A DNA stretch of 64,000 bases from the NCBI GenBank assembly GCA_945860375.1, contig CAMAQR010000005.1, positions 62,001 through 126,000 of the forward strand, read 5' to 3'. Source of the stretch: Pseudorhodobacter antarcticus (GTDB lineage: Bacteria; Pseudomonadota; Alphaproteobacteria; Rhodobacterales; Rhodobacteraceae). How positions within the stretch are numbered: position 1 is the stretch's first letter; each line of letters starts with the position of its first letter. Positions 58,522-64,000 of the stretch are shown one piece after another. The notes beneath the pieces are model-generated. The model was given only the letters and a program-made list of their open reading frames with translations, was not told where the DNA came from and ran no database searches. The translations under genes and the position numbers were made by a program.

Positions 58522-58910
58522 TCACAAATTGCGCGCGACGGTTGCACGGCAGACCAAGCGCGTCAGTGACATACCCGCGTCGCGTGGCCCTGTTGCGCGC
58601 CGATACGCGGTGCAGCTTGCCATCATCGCGTCCATCAGATCGCGCCACAGCGGCAGGGTTTCCGCGCTGGCCAGAAGCGTGATTCGGGTTTTACCTAGGT
58701 GAATGTCCATCAGCGCAATGGAATGCGCGGCCGTGAATTCCGCGCGTTGGCTCAGGCTGGCGCGCAGTGGTCAGAAAAAGTCAGGTGCCAAGCGCCGCCC
58801 ACCCGCGTTGCGGTGAACTCGGGCAAAACCGCCGTCGAGCGGGCTTAGATCACGCCATCGACAGCCTTCACGCCCTCAAATCCGGCAGCGCGCAAAGCCT
58901 GCTCGATCAC
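58522..58910 (-). pseudogene. Broken gene coupled to smc (unknown family)
   Basis: A GTG at 58908-58910 overlaps the smc stop as GTGA, as for a coupled gene. The frame codes 'VIEQALRAAGFEGVKAVDGV', then a TAA at 58845-58847; it continues 'ARSTAVLPEF...GGAWHLTFSDH' and reaches a second stop at 58752-58754. A different frame then carries 'RASLSQRAEFTAAHSIALMD', 'IHLGKTRITLLASAETLPLW' and so on to 58522. The flow across the two stops and the frame change suggests one ancestral gene of about 125 codons, now disrupted. Its family is not recognised. Confidence 0.65.
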
Positions 58911-61900
58911 GCCACCATCGCCTCGGCGCGTTTCAGATCGACAGACACCAATTGACTAACGCCTTGTTCTGCCATCGTAACCCCAAACAACCGATCCATC
59001 CGCGCCATGGTAACGGCGTGGTGGGTGATGATCAGGAACCGGGTTTCGGTGCGGCGGGTCATCTCGTCCAACAGGTCACAAAACCGGGTCACATTGGCGT
59101 CGTCTAAGGGCGCGTCCACCTCGTCCAACACACAGATCGGCGCGGGGTTGGCAAGGAAAACACCAAAGATCAGCGCCAGCGCCGTCAGCGTCTGCTCGCC
59201 CCCCGACAGCAGCGACAGCGTCGCCAGTTTCTTGCCCGGCGGTTGGCACATGATTTCCAAGCCCGCCTCCAGCGGATCATCCGATTCGACCAGCACCAGC
59301 CGCGCCTCACCACCGTTGAACAGATGGGTGAACAGAGTGCCGAAATTGGCGTTGACCTGCTCAAAGGCGGTCAGCAACCGCTCGCGTCCTTCGCGGTTCA
59401 GGCCAGAAATTCCGGCGCGCAGTTTTTTGATCGCCTCTTCCAGATCGCCCTTTTCCTTGGCCAGCGCATCGTATTCGTCATTCACCGTCTTGGCGTCTTC
59501 TTCTGCGCGCAGGTTCACCGCGCCCATCGCCTCGCGTTGGCGCTTCAGGCGCTGCACGTCGGTGTCCAGGCTTTCGGCGTCAGGCATCTTGTCGGGGTCG
59601 ACCTTCAGTGTGTCCAACAATTGCGCCGGCGTCGCTTCGGCCTCTTCCATGATGCGTTCGGCAGCATAGGTCATCGTGGCGCGGGCGGCTTCGGCGCGGG
59701 CCTCGGCGCGGGCGCGGGCCTCACGCGCCTCACCGGCCAGCCGTTCGCCGTCACGTTCGGTGTCACGGGCGCTGCGCAGCGCGGCTTCGGCGACCGACAG
59801 CGCATCAGCGGCGACGGCGCGGCGGGCCTCTGCGGTGGCGATGGCGTCGGACAGTTCCTCACGTTTGATGGCAATTTCTTCGGGGGCGGCAGAGGCTTCG
59901 GCCAATTCCTCTTCGGTTTCCGCCTTGCGGGCGGCCAGTTCAGCGATGCGCTTTTCGGCTGTCTCAAGCCGATGCCGCCAGCCCGACAATTCCTTGACCG
60001 CCTCTTGCCTGCGGCGCACCCGGGCCTCGCCCTCGCGGCGCAATTCGTCATGGCCAGAGCGCCGGGACATCATGGTGATGCGCGCGGCCTCAACCACTCG
60101 TTTCGCGGCCTCGACTGCCGCGCGGGCATCGTTCAGATCAGGCAAATCGTCCACCGCCGCCGCAGCCTCGTCCAGCCGGTCGCGCGCCTCGGTTGCTTCT
60201 TCATCATAGCGGGCGACCGACAGACGGGCGGCCTCCAGCTTGCCGCCAGCGATGGATTTATCCGCCTCGGCACGGGCGGCCATGCGGCCCGCCTCGGCCA
60301 CGCGGGTATCTGCGGCGCGGCGGGCGTCGCGGGCCATCTGGTCGGCGCGGGCCAGTTCGGCGAGCCGTGATTGCAGTTGTGCGTGGGCCTGCGCTGCACC
60401 CGCCGCCCGCGCGGAGACTTCCTCCAGATCGCGTTTCAGAGCCGTCAGACGGTTCAATTGCTGCAAGCGCAGGGCGGCGGCTGATGGCGCATCCTCGGCC
60501 CCGGCGCGGAAGCCATCCCAACGCCACAGATCGCCCTCACGGCTGACCAGCCGTTGACCGGGCTGCAACGCCATTTGCAGATGTGGCCCGGCTTCGCGGT
60601 CCACCAGACCGATTTGTTGCATCCGCCGCGCCAAAACTCCGGGCGCCTGCACATGGTTCGACAAGGGCAAAATGCCGGTGGGCAGCGGTTGCGGGTCAGC
60701 GTAGCCGGGCAAGACCACCCATCCCGAAGGCCGATCGCCGCCGATTTCGGGCGCGCGCAGATCGTCGGCAAGCGCCGCTCCCAGCGCCTTTTCCAGACCG
60801 GGCTCCACCTGCAAACGGTCCAGCACCTGATGCCCGGCTTGCGCCTCGCGCTCTACCAGTTTGGCCAGTGCCGCGACTTCGGCGCGCAGGGCAGATGCCT
60901 CGCCCTCGGCTTCGGACCGCGCGGCACGGGCTTCGGCTTCACGCCCCTGCACTTCGGCGCGGGCCTCTTCGGCGGCCAGAAGCGCCTCTTCGCAGGCCTC
61001 GGCCAGTGCGGCAGCGGCCTCTTGCGACGCCTCGGCCCCGGCGAACGCGTCACTTGCCAAAGCCAGCGCTGCTTCTGAAGCCGCAACCGTCGCGCGCGCG
61101 CGCGCTGCCTCGGCTTCGGCTTTGGCCAATAGGGCCCGGCTGTCCGACAGCATCCGCTGCACCGATTGATGACGGGCGCCCAGACGGGCGGCGTCTTCAG
61201 TGGCCTGCGACAGCACCTGTTCGCGGTCGGTCAGGGCCGCCGATGCCGCGCGCGCCACATCTGCTGCCTCGGCCAATCTGTCCTCGTGGCCTTCATGGGC
61301 GCGCAGCAATTGGTCCACTTCCCAATCCAGCCGCGCAATCACCTCGCCTGCATCCCGGTTCAGTCCCGCCTCACGGTCCCCGTCGCGCGCCAATTCGGCA
61401 ATCCGCCCCCGCAGGGTGTCAATCATCGCCCGCGCCCGGGCTTCCTGTTCGCCCAACTGATCGCGCTGCACCACCAAGCGCTGCAGGATCGCCGCTGCAA
61501 TCGCCTCTTCCTCGCGCAAGGGCGGCAGAGCATCTTCGGCGGCCTCTACCTGCTTGGCGGCCAGACGGGCGGCGGCTTCGGCCTGCGCTGCCATGGTCAG
61601 GCGCTGGCGCAGCAACCCATCGGCCTCGGCCCGCGCCAGATCAGCCTCGCGCCAGCGGCGGTACAAAAGCTGCCCCTCGACCCGGCGCAATTCCTCACCG
61701 ATTTCGCGATAGCGCGCCGCCTGCTTGGACTGCCGGGTCAACATCGACAACTGTTGGGCCATTGCTTCCAGCACGTCATCGACCCGCAGCAGGTTCGCCT
61801 CGGCCCCGGTCAGTTTCAGCTCTGCCTCGTGCCGCCGTGCATAAAGGCCAGAAATCCCGGCGGCCTCTTCCAGGATCCGCCGCCGCGCTTTGGGCTTGGC

Positions 61901-62362
61901 ATTGATCAGTTCAGAAATCTGCCCTTGCCGCACCAAGGCCGGACTGTGGGATCCGGTTGAGGCATCGGCAAACAGCATCTGCACATCACGCGCGCGGACA
62001 TCCTTGGTGTTCAGCTTATAAGCTGATCCCGCATCCCGGGTGATCCGCCGCACGATTTCAATGCTGTCGGCATCGTTGAAACCCGACGGCGCCAGCCGGT
62101 CCGAATTGTCCAACACCAGCGCGACTTCGGCAAAGTGCCGAGCGCCCCTTGTTGCCGCACCGTTGAAGATCACATCCTCCATCCCGCCGCCGCGCATCGC
62201 TGAGGGGCGGTTTTCACCCATAACCCAGCGCATCGCCTCCAGCAGATTGGATTTGCCACAGCCGTTCGGGCCGACGACACCGGTCAGCCCGTCGTGGATC
62301 ACCAGATCGGTGGGGTCCACAAAGCTTTTGAAGCCATTCAGCCGCAGCTTGGTAAAGCGCAA
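58907..62362 (-). CDS. smc: Chromosome segregation protein SMC
   Basis: From the TTG at 62362 the protein has 1151 residues and starts LRFTKLRLNGFKSFVDPTDL, the usual SMC N-terminus; an upstream ATG (62467) gives an unusual 35-residue extension. Walker A is 'GVVGPNGCGKSNLLEAMRWVMG' in part, followed by long coiled coils rich in Ala, Glu and Arg, a hinge near residues 500-650 ('LGAALADDLRAPEIGGD'), and the C-terminal 'LSLLSGGEQTLTALALIF' signature with Walker B 'ICVLDEVDAPLDDANVTRF'. SMC condenses and segregates chromosomes with ScpA and ScpB. Confidence 0.95.
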   Translation of the reverse strand: MRFTKLRLNGFKSFVDPTDLVIHDGLTGVVGPNGCGKSNLLEAMRWVMGENRPSAMRGGGMEDVIFNGAATRGARHFAEVALVLDNSDRLAPSGFNDADSIEIVRRITRDAGSAYKLNTKDVRARDVQMLFADASTGSHSPALVRQGQISELINAKPKARRRILEEAAGISGLYARRHEAELKLTGAEANLLRVDDVLEAMAQQLSMLTRQSKQAARYREIGEELRRVEGQLLYRRWREADLARAEADGLLRQRLTMAAQAEAAARLAAKQVEAAEDALPPLREEEAIAAAILQRLVVQRDQLGEQEARARAMIDTLRGRIAELARDGDREAGLNRDAGEVIARLDWEVDQLLRAHEGHEDRLAEAADVARAASAALTDREQVLSQATEDAARLGARHQSVQRMLSDSRALLAKAEAEAARARATVAASEAALALASDAFAGAEASQEAAAALAEACEEALLAAEEARAEVQGREAEARAARSEAEGEASALRAEVAALAKLVEREAQAGHQVLDRLQVEPGLEKALGAALADDLRAPEIGGDRPSGWVVLPGYADPQPLPTGILPLSNHVQAPGVLARRMQQIGLVDREAGPHLQMALQPGQRLVSREGDLWRWDGFRAGAEDAPSAAALRLQQLNRLTALKRDLEEVSARAAGAAQAHAQLQSRLAELARADQMARDARRAADTRVAEAGRMAARAEADKSIAGGKLEAARLSVARYDEEATEARDRLDEAAAAVDDLPDLNDARAAVEAAKRVVEAARITMMSRRSGHDELRREGEARVRRRQEAVKELSGWRHRLETAEKRIAELAARKAETEEELAEASAAPEEIAIKREELSDAIATAEARRAVAADALSVAEAALRSARDTERDGERLAGEAREARARAEARAEAARATMTYAAERIMEEAEATPAQLLDTLKVDPDKMPDAESLDTDVQRLKRQREAMGAVNLRAEEDAKTVNDEYDALAKEKGDLEEAIKKLRAGISGLNREGRERLLTAFEQVNANFGTLFTHLFNGGEARLVLVESDDPLEAGLEIMCQPPGKKLATLSLLSGGEQTLTALALIFGVFLANPAPICVLDEVDAPLDDANVTRFCDLLDEMTRRTETRFLIITHHAVTMARMDRLFGVTMAEQGVSQLVSVDLKRAEAMVA

Positions 62363-62476
62363 AGGGGTGGACCTTGATTCCTTCCGGTCGCTCAGTGTCG
62401 CGGGACGGCAGGGGGCCGTCAACCGGCGCGGCCCTTTATCTGGAGGCATCAGCAACTTTATCCACACGATCTTGAC

Positions 62477-62743
62477 GTGGGCTTGGGGTCAATCGTCCAA
62501 AGTGGGCGGATGGCCGCAGATTTGCCAGAAGTTGCCGCCCAAACCGGGCGCTTTTTTCTGGGCAAACTGGCGGTCGCGGACGCCCATCGCGGCAGGGGGC
62601 TGGCGCTGCAGTTGGCGGCAGCAACCGGACGCAGGGCGCGGGATCTGGGGTTGGCAGCACTGGAACTGCAAACGCGGCCCGTGGCGTTGTAAAACCACGC
62701 ACCCTTTGCCAGCTTGGGCTTTATGGAAACCGCACGAACGGCG
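62477..62743 (+). pseudogene. GNAT acetyltransferase fragment with in-frame stop
   Basis: The frame codes the acetyl-CoA binding part of a GNAT protein ('FFLGKLAVADAHRGRGLALQ', 'ARDLGLAALELQTR'), then a TAA at 62690-62692, and continues in the same frame with 'NHAPFASLGFMETARTA', the next GNAT block. Only about 40 residues precede the acetyl-CoA loop, fewer than the usual N-terminal strands, and the C-terminus is cut off. The gene is truncated at both ends and interrupted, so it is a remnant. Confidence 0.75.
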
Positions 62744-62756
62744 CTTAGGCGTAGGC

Positions 62757-62906
62757 GCGCGCGGCTTTGCGCTTGGCGTCGCCGCGCATGGCATTGGCAG
62801 CGCGCGGGTGTTTCAGGTTCAGCCCATGGCGGGGGCCTTCGCGGGGCCGGGCTTGGAAATGAACGCTCTGCTGACCGCGCCCGCCATCCTGCGACTGTTT
62901 CTTTAG
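62757..62906 (+). pseudogene. C-terminal remnant of an LrgB-family protein
   Basis: Immediately after the GNAT remnant, in another frame, about 49 codons read 'ARGFALGVAAHGIGSARVFQ' and 'GAFAGPGLEMNALLTAP' up to a TAG at 62904-62906. This matches the end of LrgB/YohK proteins (GFAxGxAAHxxGxAR followed by GAF). The N-terminal three quarters are missing. A deletion probably joined the two neighbouring genes. The TAG overlaps the rppH stop on the opposite strand. Confidence 0.7.
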
Positions 62907-63385
62907 GCCAGATGGGCCCGGAACGACCGCACCACCTCTTCGTAAACCGCGCGTTTGAAGGGCGCGATGGACGCAACCATCTCATCCGCGCCGATCCAGC
63001 GCCAAGCGCCAAATTCTGGGTGCGCGGTGGCGATGCTGACCTGATCGTCAGTGCCCAAATAGCGGTACAGGAACCACTTTTGCCGTTGCCCCCGATACTT
63101 GCCACCCCAGACCTTGCCCAGCAATTCGGCGGGCAGATCATAGGTCACCCAACCATGGGTCTTGCCGATGAAATCGACCAGATCGGCGGTGACCCCGGTT
63201 TCCTCCCACAACTCGCGCAGCGCCGCCTCACGCGGCTTTTCGCCGTCGTCAATGCCTCCCTGCGGCATTTGCCAGGCATCGCCCCGGTTGTCCAATCGCT
63301 GCCCGGCAAAGATCTGTCCCGCAGCGTTGATCAGCACAACACCGACGCAAGGACGGTAGGGCAAGGTATCAGGGTCAACAGTCAT
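62903..63385 (-). CDS. rppH: RNA pyrophosphohydrolase
   Basis: The 160-residue Nudix hydrolase removes pyrophosphate from 5' triphosphorylated RNA, starting decay. The Nudix box '[23 protein letters not shown]' (read in part) and 'WQMPQGG' are intact, and '[11 protein letters not shown]' is the RppH N-terminus. It is followed upstream by ctpA on the same strand, a common alphaproteobacterial order. Confidence 0.95.
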   Translation of the reverse strand: MTVDPDTLPYRPCVGVVLINAAGQIFAGQRLDNRGDAWQMPQGGIDDGEKPREAALRELWEETGVTADLVDFIGKTHGWVTYDLPAELLGKVWGGKYRGQRQKWFLYRYLGTDDQVSIATAHPEFGAWRWIGADEMVASIAPFKRAVYEEVVRSFRAHLA

Positions 63386-63436
63386 TTGCGCCTCAAGGAT
63401 AAGCCGCGCCAGAGATCTCCCCGGCGCGGCGATGAG

Positions 63437-64000
63437 TTACGGTTTCGGCGCGACAGCGTTCAACCCGCGCAGGATGTCCACGGCATAGGCCAGTTGGTAG
63501 TCCTCGTCGCGCAGCTTGGCGGCCTCTTCGGTGCGGGCGCGCTCGTCTTCCAACAGTTTGCGCTCATCATCCGTCATTGAGTCGTTGGTGATGGCGCCGC
63601 GCAGATCGGCTTCGGACCGCTGTTTCGCCTCATCTTCTGCCGCCTTGGTTTCGGTGCCTTCCGCCGCCGGGTCGACCACGGGCTGGTTGACCACGATATC
63701 GGGCATCACACCCAGTGACTGAATCGAGCGGCCCGACGGCGTGTAGTACCGCGCCGTGGTCAGACGCATCGCGCCTTCGCCCTTCAATGGCATCAGCGTC
63801 TGTACCGAGCCTTTGCCAAAGCTTTTGGTGCCAACCACAATCGCCCGGCGCTGGTCCTGCAACGCCCCGGCCACGATTTCCGAAGCCGAAGCCGACCCGC
63901 CATTGATCAGCACGACCAAAGGTTTGCCTTGGGCAAGATCGCCCGGTGTCGCATTTTCGCGCGCAGAATCTTCGGGTTTGCGGCCACGGGTGGACACAAT
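63437..64000 (-). CDS. ctpA: C-terminal processing peptidase (S41), 5' part outside window
   Basis: This is the C-terminal portion of a periplasmic S41 protease; the start lies to the right of the window. The catalytic Ser in '[19 protein letters not shown]' and the catalytic Lys in '[17 protein letters not shown]' are present, followed by '[18 protein letters not shown]'. The acidic C-terminal tail ('[20 protein letters not shown]') is helical. CtpA trims envelope proteins and peptidoglycan hydrolases. Confidence 0.93.
   Translation of the reverse strand: MVSTRGRKPEDSARENATPGDLAQGKPLVVLINGGSASASEIVAGALQDQRRAIVVGTKSFGKGSVQTLMPLKGEGAMRLTTARYYTPSGRSIQSLGVMPDIVVNQPVVDPAAEGTETKAAEDEAKQRSEADLRGAITNDSMTDDERKLLEDERARTEEAAKLRDEDYQLAYAVDILRGLNAVAPKP

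Noticed and set aside
58522..58910. Programmed frameshift in the gene after smc
   Set aside because: A stop codon occurs well before the frame change and a second stop follows; there is no slippery site seen. Decay is simpler.
59243..61960. Several long plus-strand frames opposite smc
   Set aside because: Low-complexity Arg/Pro/Gln sequence; SMC on the minus strand is continuous with Walker A and the ABC signature.

Overview
The window is a GC-rich chromosomal segment of an alphaproteobacterium, most likely a member of the Rhodobacteraceae (Rhodobacter/Pseudorhodobacter-like). This is inferred from a CcrM-type GANTC methyltransferase, a ChvI-ChvG / HprK / RapZ / EIIA / HPr regulatory operon next to pckA, a rpoZ-rel-pdxJ-acpS-lepB-rnc-era-recO block, methylsuccinyl-CoA dehydrogenase of the ethylmalonyl-CoA pathway, and lineage families such as DUF6473, DUF1491 and DUF4170. 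I saw no rRNA, tRNA, CRISPR array, prophage or insertion sequence. Nearly all of it is housekeeping chromosome.

Layout. 1-4100: a truncated DEAD-box helicase (minus), then DUF4170, a sequence-divergent WaaA-like glycosyltransferase and lpxK. 4220-5887: a two-gene membrane/secreted unit with an inverted-topology membrane winged-helix protein, and a small secreted Cys-repeat protein. 5995-7844: rnhB and ccrM, with clustered GANTC sites between them. 8004-13735: a methyltransferase, alkB and mutY (minus), dciA-like, a DsbA-like thioredoxin and a class III CoA-transferase. 13833-18579: parC (minus), an SH3 protein followed by a GANTC-bearing tandem repeat, a short-chain dehydrogenase, a HIG1-like protein and a PduO cobalamin adenosyltransferase. 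18700-22314: etfB, etfA, a DUF6473 gene and hbd. 22318-27647 (minus): chvI-chvG-hprK-rapZ-EIIA-HPr and a lysophospholipid acyltransferase. 28002-32303: pckA, TauE-like transporter and mcd. 32300-42878 (minus): exonuclease, MFS transporter, then recO-DUF1491-era-rnc-lepB-acpS-pdxJ-DUF2062-rel-rpoZ-folK. 43044-46611: NYN protein, YcxB-like protein, ispH, DUF3429, a secreted protein and rnhA.

46701-53377 is the most accessory-looking part: six genes for surface-glycan work (rhamnosyltransferase-like, FkbM methyltransferase, GT90, two DXD glycosyltransferases and a GT2 protein fused to a degenerate methyltransferase domain). 53438-56169 holds a TetR-like regulator, a GlsB-like membrane protein, fmt, a deformylase paralogue that has lost catalytic residues, and def. 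56379-64000 holds a PatB-type lyase, smc, rppH and the end of ctpA, with four decayed gene remnants: an L,D-transpeptidase with an in-frame TGA, a broken gene coupled to smc, and fused pieces of a GNAT acetyltransferase and an LrgB protein.

Functionally, etfAB, hbd, mcd, the adenosyltransferase and pckA fit growth on acetate/C4 compounds through the B12-dependent ethylmalonyl-CoA route and gluconeogenesis, and the ChvIG/PTS-like operon sits divergent to pckA. The points most worth a second look are the GANTC clusters, the membrane winged-helix protein, the divergent WaaA-like and deformylase-like paralogues, the tandem operator-like repeat before pckA, and the cluster of pseudogenes around smc.
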